24,080 bases of DNA from Deltaproteobacteria bacterium (GCA_021372695.1 JAJFTY010000229.1:1-24080), one strand, 5' to 3'. Positions 1 to 7,092 are shown, counted from the stretch's first letter. Made by a program: numbers and translations. Notes: generated by a model from the letters alone, not told the origin.

Positions 1-50
1 TCGGGCTTGGGTTGGTTGGATTGGCAGGGATTAGGAGAATGAGCCGTTAG
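1..50 (+). CDS. PEP-CTERM protein, 3' end only (partial)
   Basis: Reading from base 3, the frame gives GLGLVGLAGIRRMSR followed by TAG at 48-50. This has the layout of the end of a PEP-CTERM sorting signal: a short Gly/Leu-rich membrane segment, then an Arg-rich cytoplasmic tail and an immediate stop. The Pro-Glu-Pro motif and the body of the protein lie outside the window. A strong terminator follows 22 bases later and resembles the one behind the complete PEP-CTERM gene at 7151, which supports the call. The family is exported, held in the inner membrane by this tail and processed by an exosortase. The nature of the missing N-terminal part is unknown. Confidence 0.7.
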   Translation, partial: GLGLVGLAGIRRMSR

Positions 51-72
51 CAGAAGTTTAGCGATAACATGG

Positions 73-105
73 AAAAGGCAGGGTCAGGAATGGCCCTGCT
101 TTTTT
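73..105 (+). terminator. Rho-independent terminator after PEP-CTERM fragment
   Basis: Arms GCAGGGTCA (78-86) and TGGCCCTGC (91-99) pair over 9 bp with one G-T wobble around a GGAA tetraloop. The stem extends outward through A/T pairs and is followed by a T-run at 100-105. Its left arm shares the 13-mer AAAGGCAGGGTCA with the terminator at 7896. Confidence 0.85.
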
Positions 106-309
106 ATTGCCGGGTCGTTTAAGAAATCTTGCAGCGGGGAGCCCTGCCAGCAAATCAAAACTGGACAGATGCATCTTTTATCGTTTTGCGCTAAAAAATT
201 CGGCATAGGGCATCTCCCGCAGTAAAAATAGCGGAAATTGACGTCACGCAGACACTGAAGATCACCCCCCGACAGCCTTGATCGAAATCCTCTTCCCTCC
301 TTAAGCTCC

Positions 310-1341
310 CTATAAACGTCTCTTTCTCCGGTCCGGGATAAACCGCTGCGCCCTGACCATCGTCATGAAGCGCTGGTTAATCCGATCTAGTGGAATCAGG
401 AAACGGGCATAATTCCGGACATTCAATCGAGTCTTGATTAACCGCATCTTCTCCATCAGGGACAGGTCATTATCCAGTAGTGGCCGGTGGCAATAATCGA
501 TATAACTGACGATGGCAGAACCGCGCCATATCCGCGGCTGTAAGGCTTCCTCTGCAATACTCTTCCTCTGAAGCCAGATCAGGTAATCCCTCAAACCGTC
601 AAGATCCAGTTGCCGGAAGTCAAAGAAACTGAGCCAGTTGATTTCATCGATGTTGGAGAGAGGGAATTCTAGACCGAGTCTCCGCAGGATCCTCCTTTTC
701 AGGACAAGCTCGAACCGGAAAGAAGCACTGCCATCATCAAATTTCTTCCGGTATTCCCTCATTCCTTTGGATTCACTGGATCGGCAGTCTTCCGGGTAAA
801 ATGTTGTGGTACGCTCGCCTTCAAATCTGAATGGACGTGATTTCTGATACCGGACGAAAAGACGGTAATGAAAAAAATCCATCAAATCTTGGAGATTTTT
901 CCCACAAAAGTCGAACGTGACCTCAACCACGGAAGTGAGGACACGAAGACCGCACCTCTGAATGATCTCAGAGAATATCAAGATCATTTCCTGATCAGGA
1001 TGCCGGAGATGCATACGTACCGGAGGAACTGAAGATTTCTCATCTCTCAACCTGTAAAGGAACTCCAATGTCCGGTCAATATTCCTGTAAATTCGTTTCC
1101 TTTCATAATTTCCTTTATTGAGGATTTGATCCGAGACAACTTTAAAGCCGTAATCCTCGATGACCTTAAACAGATTGTAGGCATCTATAGGATCGAATAT
1201 GTTGAGGATGATGTAGTCGAGAGAGGTTAGGAGGGAGTAATTGCTAAAATCAAAAATGTCGCTGTAATCACTAGCTCCTATCCCCTGACCGTACGTCATT
1301 CTTTCAGCGCCACAATAATTTCTTAATGATTTTGATAACAT
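310..1341 (-). CDS. Hypothetical protein, possible rolling-circle/gpII-type replication initiator
   Basis: A 343-residue soluble protein on the mobile-element side of the window. I do not recognise it with certainty. A stretch near residues 185-230 contains TTTFYPEDCRSSESKGMREY followed by FRFELVLKRRILRRLGL. This arrangement (aromatic/Ser-rich strand, 'REY(R/D)K'-like turn, then an acidic-basic strand and 'LxxLGL') resembles the core of filamentous-phage gene II and Rep_trans initiators, as in FEARIKTRYLKSFGL of M13 gpII. The resemblance is by eye only, and I could not place the catalytic Tyr or metal ligands. The start is well supported: AAGGAGAA lies just upstream and overlaps the end of the HTH gene, so the two are probably translationally coupled. 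The C-terminus is strongly basic (RRKRRL), which fits nucleic-acid binding. Confidence 0.75.
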   Translation of the reverse strand: MLSKSLRNYCGAERMTYGQGIGASDYSDIFDFSNYSLLTSLDYIILNIFDPIDAYNLFKVIEDYGFKVVSDQILNKGNYERKRIYRNIDRTLEFLYRLRDEKSSVPPVRMHLRHPDQEMILIFSEIIQRCGLRVLTSVVEVTFDFCGKNLQDLMDFFHYRLFVRYQKSRPFRFEGERTTTFYPEDCRSSESKGMREYRKKFDDGSASFRFELVLKRRILRRLGLEFPLSNIDEINWLSFFDFRQLDLDGLRDYLIWLQRKSIAEEALQPRIWRGSAIVSYIDYCHRPLLDNDLSLMEKMRLIKTRLNVRNYARFLIPLDRINQRFMTMVRAQRFIPDRRKRRL

Positions 1342-1343
1342 AA

Positions 1344-1577
1344 TTATTCTCCTTGCTGGTTATGCCCTTCGGGCAATGAATCGATTGTTAACACTGGATT
1401 CCGCAGGAGCCAGGCTTCAAGGTCTTCGACAAGATAAAAGACCCTCCTGCCACAGAGGTGGTAACGAGCCCCCTGCCGTTTCACCCTCAGATTCGCGAGT
1501 GACCCAACGGAGAGTCCGTAGATCTCTGCCGCCTCTTGCGGTGTGACAGCTTTCCGGACTATTATTTTCTTTGGCAT
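1344..1577 (-). CDS. Small HTH DNA-binding protein, excisionase/AlpA-like
   Basis: A 77-residue protein beginning MPKKIIVRKAVTPQEAAEIY. It has the HTH_17/MerR-like winged-helix pattern: 'TPQEAAEIYGLSVGSLANLR' recognition helices, a wing with 'RRVFYLVEDLEAWL', and a short tail. I chose the start at 1577 rather than the longer frame to 1652 because GGGAGGTG lies at good distance from this ATG, while the extension crosses a terminator-like hairpin. Such proteins act as excisionases or as transcription regulators of integrated elements. It lies between the integrase operon and the 343-residue protein, whose ribosome-binding site is inside its last codons. The DNA target and the excision role are inferred. 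Confidence 0.85.
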   Translation of the reverse strand: MPKKIIVRKAVTPQEAAEIYGLSVGSLANLRVKRQGARYHLCGRRVFYLVEDLEAWLLRNPVLTIDSLPEGHNQQGE

Positions 1578-1616
1578 CTGATTCACCTCCCTGTTTATTG
1601 GTCCTGTTTCAGTCAC

Positions 1617-1648
1617 AAAAAAACAGGCATCGATTTCTCGCTGCCTGT
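1617..1648 (-). terminator. Hairpin with T-run upstream of the HTH gene
   Basis: On the minus strand ACAGGCA and TGCCTGT form a 7-bp stem. An inner CGA/TCG stem is capped by a GAAA tetraloop, and seven T follow. It would end transcripts from the integrase/270-residue-protein operon. It sits only about 40 bases ahead of the HTH start codon, so it may also act as an attenuator for the downstream pair. Confidence 0.75.
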
Positions 1649-1725
1649 CCAATACTCGATCTTATTTGATCAGTCTCTCGATCCGTTCCCCCAAAAATCT
1701 TATATTTCTATGGGGAACAAACCGG

Positions 1726-2538
1726 CTAGCTAAGTTTTTTTATTTCTTTTGCGTACCTCAATAGTTCTTCAGCCCTTGTCCTATCGACACCCAACTTCTT
1801 CATAAATTTATCCTCAACGTACTCGGAACGTGTGTTGAACTTCAGGTATCCGTCGATTCGTTTTCGGCTCCAACCCCGAAGGTGCTCTTTGAGGTGATCA
1901 AGAAGGTGTGTGCACCCGGCCCTCTCTTCACATTTTGAATAGCTGCTCTCTTTCCCTCCGCAATCACGGCAAAATTTTTTAACGCTTAGATAAAACCTAT
2001 CCGCTTCGTGTTCGATTTCTTCCAAATACCTAACGAGGTCCGGAATGCTGACATCACGTATTATCCGAACCTTCCTGTCCGTATGGGACATAGCCACAAT
2101 GAGCCGATCAAGCCTCTTTTTGCATTCAGCACTTTCATTACAGTCCTTGTCTCTCGCCTTCTTCACCAACTCTCTAAAGAAATTTCTGACGGCAGGCACT
2201 TCAATAGCCTCAAAGCCATACTTCTTCACAAAAGAATTGATCCGTTTGGCGTCGCCGTCCAATTCCAAAATTTCCTTTTTTGTAGCTTCCGGCAATTCTC
2301 CGCGCATGAAGGTCTTCATTTTATGTAACAGCAAAACAGCCAAAGGACTAAGCTCCCCTCCGGTGATCGGACTATTGAGGTCGATGTAGGAACCCCCAGA
2401 ACCAACGCTTTCGCGCAACTTATTACCATTCAGGATCATCATGAAATTACCATCAAGCAGCTCTCTGAATTCCATGATGAATCCGTCTTTCGTTTCTCCG
2501 GCAGTCATGATTTTTTCATTCATGGCATCTGCACTCAT
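1726..2538 (-). CDS. Hypothetical protein coupled to integrase, Cys cluster
   Basis: A 270-residue protein that I do not recognise. It is rich in Lys, Glu and Asp and has no signal peptide or membrane segment. Around residues 187-208 there is CRDC and then a C-x5-C pair (CEERAGC), which could form a zinc-binding knuckle or simply a redox-sensitive patch. The C-terminal part (residues about 225-270) is helical and basic, with a 'FMKKLGVDRTRAEELLRYAKEIKKL' type helix-turn-helix-like pattern. Its ATG overlaps the integrase stop codon as ATGA, so it is translated from the integrase message. That suggests a job in recombination, control or maintenance of the element, which is inference only. It overlaps nothing else and ends just before the hairpin at 1617-1648. 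Confidence 0.8.
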   Translation of the reverse strand: MSADAMNEKIMTAGETKDGFIMEFRELLDGNFMMILNGNKLRESVGSGGSYIDLNSPITGGELSPLAVLLLHKMKTFMRGELPEATKKEILELDGDAKRINSFVKKYGFEAIEVPAVRNFFRELVKKARDKDCNESAECKKRLDRLIVAMSHTDRKVRIIRDVSIPDLVRYLEEIEHEADRFYLSVKKFCRDCGGKESSYSKCEERAGCTHLLDHLKEHLRGWSRKRIDGYLKFNTRSEYVEDKFMKKLGVDRTRAEELLRYAKEIKKLS

Positions 2539-3740
2539 TTTATCTTTTTAGAGTCATTTACTTTTTTAATGAAATTCTTTTCAAGATTCAGTGTGGCCTG
2601 CCTCTTGTGCTCCGGCATTAGGTGAGCGTACCGAGCCGTCATGGCAAGGGACTTGTGGCCGAGTAATTCCTTGATTGTCAGGATAGTCTCTCCCTGCAGC
2701 GCGAGCCATGAAGCGAATGTATGCCGGAGACTGTGGAACGTGACCTTTTGCCGAGGATCGGTAATGCCCTTATTGAATTCAAGCTTGTTTACGGCTTTTC
2801 TAAAAGCAGCCGATATAGCTGTGATCTTTCCGCCATGTCTTCTGTCTTTGAAGACGTATTCATCGGGTGATCCGGGAACACGCTTCATTAGGCCTTCCTT
2901 AACCGCTTCCGTCATGAAGGCTTTTCGGTTTTCTTTGTTCTTGGGATCGGATATGTTGATCAACCCATTGCCAAAATCAAGATCTTGACCCTTTAGATTG
3001 AATATCTCCCCTGCTCGGAATCCGCAGTGAAGTGACAGCAAAGCCATATCATGGAGCTGAGGATCTTTCTTTTTGCCGGGATTCTTCGTACGGCTTTGAT
3101 CGACCTTAAGCTCATCAAGGAGAAGGGATGCTTCATCGTATGTCAGAAAACGTTCGCGCTGGTTCTGAAGGGTAGGGAGCTTGACCCCCTTAATCGGATT
3201 ATCCCCTTTGTGCATTCCCCACAGAACCGCTTTATTGAACATCTGACGAAAGAGGACGAGACAGTGTTTCACGCTCCCAGGAGCAAGGCCATCTTGGGTT
3301 AGCTTATTTTTTAAACGTTCCAAATCGAAGGCAGAAATCGCGTCCAGACGTTTGTCATCAAACGCAGAGGCAAGGTGGTTTTTGTAAAGATATTTGTCGT
3401 CACGTCCCGATCTTGATTTATTCACCTCGACCCATTCAATATACTTTTTCCCTACTTCCTTAAAATAAGGTGCCTTTGTTTTTTCCTTCGGGAGCTCCTC
3501 GCCGTGACGGATGTTTCTTAGCCGGCTAGACCTCAACTCCGATGCGACCTTTGCCGTGTAGCCCTCGCTGACCCATCCGACCTTCTCCCATATCTTTTTA
3601 CCATCGCGCTTATAGGTGATGTCATAGCAGGCATCGGCTTTGCCATTATGTACTCTGGTGTCAGATTGTCGCTGGTAGACACCGGGATATTTTGTCCGCT
3701 CCCTCTTCATTGCTACCCTATAGCTACCCTTTTTCATCAT
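2535..3740 (-). CDS. int: Tyrosine site-specific integrase
   Basis: A 401-residue phage-type tyrosine recombinase. The N-terminal 60 residues look like an arm-binding domain (TKYPGVYQRQ...), followed by a SAM-like core-binding domain near residues 90-190 and the catalytic domain. The catalytic residues are visible: Arg in HCGFRAGEI, HSLRH (His-x-x-Arg), His in LGHKSLAMT, and the nucleophile Tyr in ARYAHL. It is apparently intact. The gene sits immediately inside the tRNA-Lys attachment site and reads away from it, the usual arrangement for genomic islands, with a good sigma-70 promoter between. The start at 3740 has no ribosome-binding site. The Met at 3710 (MKRERTKYPG) has AGGG nearby and may be the true start. 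The last bases overlap the next gene. Confidence 0.95.
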   Translation of the reverse strand: MMKKGSYRVAMKRERTKYPGVYQRQSDTRVHNGKADACYDITYKRDGKKIWEKVGWVSEGYTAKVASELRSSRLRNIRHGEELPKEKTKAPYFKEVGKKYIEWVEVNKSRSGRDDKYLYKNHLASAFDDKRLDAISAFDLERLKNKLTQDGLAPGSVKHCLVLFRQMFNKAVLWGMHKGDNPIKGVKLPTLQNQRERFLTYDEASLLLDELKVDQSRTKNPGKKKDPQLHDMALLSLHCGFRAGEIFNLKGQDLDFGNGLINISDPKNKENRKAFMTEAVKEGLMKRVPGSPDEYVFKDRRHGGKITAISAAFRKAVNKLEFNKGITDPRQKVTFHSLRHTFASWLALQGETILTIKELLGHKSLAMTARYAHLMPEHKRQATLNLEKNFIKKVNDSKKIK

Positions 3741-3789
3741 AATTGATGATCATGGCTGATCGGACCATTCCGCTCATACATTTATAAGC

Positions 3790-3818
3790 ATCGTAAACTT
3801 AACGGGTAATTATGTCAA
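3790..3818 (-). promoter_or_regulatory. Sigma-70 promoter for the integrase
   Basis: On the minus strand there is a perfect TTGACA (3818-3813), a 17-base spacer and TACGAT (3795-3790, 4 of 6). It lies between the attachment site and the integrase gene, giving a leader of about 40 to 75 bases depending on the start used. Confidence 0.55.
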
Positions 3819-3859
3819 ATGATTTCTAATGAGGAGAGGCAATATCCTATAAAAACATG

Positions 3860-3904
3860 CTCTTAATCAGTAGGTTGTCGGTTCGATCCCGACAGGGCTC
3901 ACCA
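3860..3904 (+). other. tRNA-Lys(CTT) 3' fragment: attachment site (att)
   Basis: The sequence from the anticodon loop to the CCA end of a tRNA is present: loop CTCTTAA with anticodon CTT, 3' anticodon strand TCAGT, variable loop, T-arm GTCGG-TTCGATC-CCGAC, acceptor strand AGGGCTC, then ACCA. The 5' bases needed to pair with TCAGT are absent (ACATG is there instead), so the tRNA is cut at the anticodon loop. This is the hallmark of tyrosine-integrase insertion into a tRNA gene with one crossover in the anticodon loop. The intact tRNA is expected at the other end of the element, which is not in this window. Confidence 0.85.
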
Positions 3905-3910
3905 AAAATC

Positions 3911-3943
3911 AAGGGGTTAGCGAAAGCTAGCCCCTTCTTTTTT
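3911..3943 (+). terminator. Terminator of the tRNA-Lys locus
   Basis: AAGGGGTTAGC and GCTAGCCCCTT pair over 11 bp with one wobble around a GAAA loop, followed by CTTTTTT. It starts seven bases after the CCA end and would end the tRNA transcript. It also faces the minus-strand genes beyond. Confidence 0.85.
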
Positions 3944-3958
3944 GGTCCCGGCCTGCCG

Positions 3959-4429
3959 TCAAATATAGTCCACGAGCATGCCGCTCGTCATGCGCAGTTT
4001 GTAACTGATCAATGAGCCCAATTTGAGCAGAAGCTTGGCGGCCAGTTTGGGAATGTTATCGATCAGCCGGTCCAGATTATCACGTGACAGCACCAACATG
4101 GTCACATCATCCGCTGCAACGACCTTTGCCGAACGGGGTTGGCCATCGATGAGGGCCATCTCACCGATGACCTTGCCCTTTGTGATAACGGACAACACCT
4201 TTTCGCGGTTTGATACGTCTTCCTTGACCACGTTGACGCTGCCTTCCACAATGAGATACATCTCAGCGTTCCTGGACCCTTCGTTAAAAATGGCCAATCC
4301 TTTTGCCATTTTTGAAATGTAAAGATATCGTGAAAGGTTTTCTATCTCTTTCCAGGTGAATTCATTCGCCCATTGGGTCGTTTCCAGCATCTTGGCGCGT
4401 TCCTGGAGGGCATCTCCGACTTCCGTCAT
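3959..4429 (-). CDS. Cyclic nucleotide-binding domain (CNB/CRP-type sensor) protein
   Basis: A 156-residue protein consisting of a short helical N-terminus (MTEVGDALQERAKML) and one CNB domain at roughly residues 35-135. The phosphate-binding cassette is clear: GEMALIDGQPRSA, with the Glu and Arg that contact cyclic nucleotide. There is no DNA-binding domain, so it is probably a sensor subunit rather than a CRP-type transcription factor. I chose the start at 4429 because AGGAGG lies 11 bases upstream. A longer frame to 4507 would run inside the preceding HDOD gene. It begins 7 bases after the HDOD stop, so the two form an operon and may act together in signalling. Whether it binds cAMP, cGMP or another ligand cannot be told from sequence. 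Confidence 0.9.
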   Translation of the reverse strand: MTEVGDALQERAKMLETTQWANEFTWKEIENLSRYLYISKMAKGLAIFNEGSRNAEMYLIVEGSVNVVKEDVSNREKVLSVITKGKVIGEMALIDGQPRSAKVVAADDVTMLVLSRDNLDRLIDNIPKLAAKLLLKLGSLISYKLRMTSGMLVDYI

Positions 4430-4436
4430 TAGTTCG

Positions 4437-5591
4437 TCATCCTCCTTCAGCAAACACCTCGGATTGCGTGATCGAAGACAGAAGCACGTCGTCGATGCTG
4501 ATGTCAAGGAAACGTTGCCGATCGATCATCGGAAGGTAGGAGGAGAGAAACGGCTCTACATTGTCTGCTTTCTCTCCGTTCAGAATCAATTTGGCAAGCT
4601 GGTCGGCAAAGAAAAGGACGATCAGGTATTTCTTCCTCTGTCCGTCCATATCCAGGTCCTTCAGTTCGCAGAAAGACGGCGCATGATGTTGTTCGATCAC
4701 GGAAACCATCAGATCAGAAAATCCCCAGGTTTCGAGGGCCATCCGGCCGATGATTTCATGATTGATCCCGACAATGGCCTCCTCTTCACCGATCGTCAGG
4801 TTACGGGGGTATCTTTCGACGCCGACCCATTTGAGAAGGATCAATTTCCCGACGTCATGGAGGAGGCCCATCGTGAAGAGGGTTCCTCTGTCCAGGTCGC
4901 TGTACAGACGGTGGAGATGGGAAGCGCAGATGGAGGTCAGGGTCGCATGTTTCCAAAGGTTTTCCACGATGTCGTTCTGGAAGGGATCTTCCGTCCTGAA
5001 CAAATTCAGGAGCCCGTTTCGGTACAAGATCTCCCGAAGACGAACAATGCCCAGCAGCAGCATGGCGTGGCCGATGGAGTCCACTTTTTGCGGCAGTCCA
5101 TAATAGGGGCTGTTGACGGTATTGAGTATTTTGATCGTCAGGACGGGATCGGAGGTGACCATCTTTGAAAGTTCGGAACCGATCTGCAGGGCCTGATCGT
5201 TGAGGATCTTCTGGAGCCGACGATGGTCGGTGCGGAAACTCTTCAGCGCTTTCACTTCTGCCATCACCTCGTCCATGACATCTTTCTTGACGTCCTCGTA
5301 TGCAAGGGGGGCAGAACAGTTTCGCGACGGTTCCCCTTCACCGGGGAATATCCCTCCGATGTTGTCGCGGAGACTTTTTCTAAGCGTCCCTTTGGGGCCC
5401 TCCCCCTGGGGATCGGGAAGGGAGGCGGCATCGGGCGCCGGTATCACTGGCGGGACGACAGTCACACCGCCCGATGGCGGTTTCTTTACGGATGTTGAAC
5501 TCCTGCCGGGCGATTCTTTCTCTCTGGCCCGCCAAAGCAGGGCGATGGCGAGGATGGATACGAAAAAGACGATGGTCAAAAATGTTTCCAT
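4437..5591 (-). CDS. Membrane-anchored HDOD-domain protein
   Basis: A 384-residue protein with an N-terminal membrane helix (residues 1-20, TFLTIVFFVSILAIALLW), a Pro/Gly-rich linker to about residue 85, and an HDOD domain from about residue 105 to 330. The domain shows the typical phrases VTSDPVLTIKILNTVNSPYYG, GLLHDVGKLILL and INHEIIGRMALETW. HDOD is related to the HD/HD-GYP superfamily but usually lacks phosphodiesterase activity and serves as a signalling scaffold, for example in motility, biofilm and stress control. It is co-transcribed with the CNB protein at 3959-4429. Another HDOD gene lies upstream on the same strand, but these are separate genes and not an obvious recent duplication. 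The ribosome-binding site is weak (GGAAATGTC before ATG). Confidence 0.9.
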   Translation of the reverse strand: METFLTIVFFVSILAIALLWRAREKESPGRSSTSVKKPPSGGVTVVPPVIPAPDAASLPDPQGEGPKGTLRKSLRDNIGGIFPGEGEPSRNCSAPLAYEDVKKDVMDEVMAEVKALKSFRTDHRRLQKILNDQALQIGSELSKMVTSDPVLTIKILNTVNSPYYGLPQKVDSIGHAMLLLGIVRLREILYRNGLLNLFRTEDPFQNDIVENLWKHATLTSICASHLHRLYSDLDRGTLFTMGLLHDVGKLILLKWVGVERYPRNLTIGEEEAIVGINHEIIGRMALETWGFSDLMVSVIEQHHAPSFCELKDLDMDGQRKKYLIVLFFADQLAKLILNGEKADNVEPFLSSYLPMIDRQRFLDISIDDVLLSSITQSEVFAEGG

Positions 5592-5845
5592 GACATTTCC
5601 ATAAGAGACCGATTGCCGTCACTCAGTTTTTTCTGACAAGTGCATGCCCTCGTCAATAAATGGTATCGGCATTCCCGCAGAAATGCTTTAGTGCTTTTCA
5701 AAGAAAGACTAAACGGTATCTCTCCGACAGGGTTCGGTAGATGCCATGGATACTGGGAGAACTGTCGGCCAAAAGGGAGGCTTTTTTGGACCAGGCTCAA
5801 ATGGAAGGGATGATCGAGAATCGGGAAACGAGCGCGCTTCAGGAT

Positions 5846-6718
5846 CTAATCGTTCTGCTCCGCCATGTAACCTACCAGCGCGTTTAAGGAATTCATCTGT
5901 TTCGCAAACAACGCTTTGATCCGGGGAATCTGTTCTTCGCTCATCCTCAGCATTTCGCGAGCGCCATCGGTATCAGGCCGGTCCACCGAATCCCCGCTGA
6001 ATCCAATCTCCCATTGTTTGACCATCGCATTGGCCACGTAGACAATGGCTTCCAGGGGAGCACTGGTCTGGGGAACAGGGGCCTCGTGGTGATGGGCAAT
6101 CGCCCGGCTGACCTCTCCGGGAAGATTCCAGCGTTCTGCCAGAAGGTGACCCACCGTGGCATGGTTCAGGCCAAACGTTTCCTGCTCCAGTTTAATCAGG
6201 GGCCGGTCGCCCTGTCGAATACACTGAATATAAACGGGAGCCCATTCGTCCGAGAAATACTGGTCGAAAACAAAGAGACCGACATCATGGAGAAGGCCGC
6301 ACACGAAAGCGCCATCCGCGCCGCGGCAGCATTGTTCGCGAATACAGTCCGCCAGAATGGCGGTCGCTATCGAATGCTCCCAGAGTTTCATGCGGTCCAG
6401 ACCCGAACGGGCGCGGTGGGTTCCAAACATGTCGGAGATGGAAAGTGTGATTGCGATGCTGCGAATCTCCCGATAGCCCAGGATAACGACGGCCTGGTCC
6501 ATGGACGATATCTGGCGATAGAAGCCATAAAAAGCGGAATTCACGATCTTCAGGATCTTGCCGGCAAGGGCAGGATCGCTGGAGACGTTGCGGGCCAGAT
6601 CCTGAGCCGAAGTACGCTCGTCCATCACCGCGGCCAGGATTCCCTGCATGACCTGGGGTAGCGTGGATATTTCCTTGATCTGGGATATTTCGCTGACAAT
6701 CTTTTCGGTTCTGTCCAT
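5846..6718 (-). CDS. HDOD-domain signalling protein
   Basis: A 290-residue soluble protein made almost entirely of an HDOD domain: ISTLPQVMQGILAAV, VSSDPALAGKILKIVNSAFYG, CGLLHDVGLFVFD, LNHATVGHLLAERW and AIAHHHEAP. This protein lacks the Lys found after HD in the neighbouring HDOD protein (HDVGL against HDVGK). No output domain is fused, so it probably acts through protein partners. The start at 6718 is assigned from the long frame; only a weak GGA precedes it. A TTGACA promoter lies about 100 bases upstream. About 250 non-coding bases separate it from the next HDOD gene, so co-transcription is uncertain. Confidence 0.9.
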   Translation of the reverse strand: MDRTEKIVSEISQIKEISTLPQVMQGILAAVMDERTSAQDLARNVSSDPALAGKILKIVNSAFYGFYRQISSMDQAVVILGYREIRSIAITLSISDMFGTHRARSGLDRMKLWEHSIATAILADCIREQCCRGADGAFVCGLLHDVGLFVFDQYFSDEWAPVYIQCIRQGDRPLIKLEQETFGLNHATVGHLLAERWNLPGEVSRAIAHHHEAPVPQTSAPLEAIVYVANAMVKQWEIGFSGDSVDRPDTDGAREMLRMSEEQIPRIKALFAKQMNSLNALVGYMAEQND

Positions 6719-6823
6719 GGAATTCCGCGCTCATATGGGAGAGCATCGCATGATCAATCCGTTTTATACCGCTCTTCCGAAATTTCTGCCGTCAGATTGA
6801 TAGGCACTGCCTTTGTGTGACTG

Positions 6824-6853
6824 AAGATACGGGAAAGCCGCATTCTATGTCAA
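6824..6853 (-). promoter_or_regulatory. Sigma-70-like promoter for the HDOD gene
   Basis: On the minus strand there is TTGACA (6853-6848, 6 of 6), an 18-base spacer and TATCTT (6829-6824, 4 of 6). The leader to the start at 6718 would be about 100 bases. Confidence 0.4.
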
Positions 6854-7076
6854 GGCAATTGTATTACCCCCTGGAACGATTCTCTTTAAACTCCCATGAG
6901 AAATAGACCAATGGCGTTTCTGACGACGAATGACCGCCTCGGTGCACCGATACGGATGGGGGTGTCATCTTTGCTTTTCAGGAGGTGTCGGATAACTTTA
7001 CGGAACCGGAGAAAACTTCAAGGATCTTGCTGGCCATCTGATTATATATATTGGAATATCTTCGCGTTATACAGAA

Positions 7077-7092
7077 TGGCACGCATGTGGCA
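7077..7092 (+). promoter_or_regulatory. Sigma-54 (RpoN) promoter for the PEP-CTERM gene
   Basis: TGGCACGCATGTGGCA matches the consensus TGGCACG-N4-TTGCW at all positions but one, with the required GG-N10-GC spacing. The expected start of transcription is about 12 bases downstream, leaving a leader of roughly 45 bases that contains AAGGAGG. RpoN control of PEP-CTERM genes through PrsK/PrsR is known in other bacteria. Confidence 0.75.

Noticed and set aside
41..60. GAGCCGTTAG looked like the 5' end of a tRNA that could complete the tRNA-Lys fragment.
   Set aside because: The following bases do not form a D-arm or anticodon arm, and the bases are explained as the end of the PEP-CTERM reading frame.
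266..288. CCCGACAG followed by loosely similar bases, a possible degenerate second att copy.
   Set aside because: Only eight consecutive bases match the tRNA end at 3887; the rest agrees at chance-like level, and a recent insertion should leave a long perfect repeat.
5576..5800. A 74-codon minus-strand frame between the two HDOD genes.
   Set aside because: It overlaps the start of the membrane HDOD gene in another frame and has no recognisable pattern or good ribosome-binding site.
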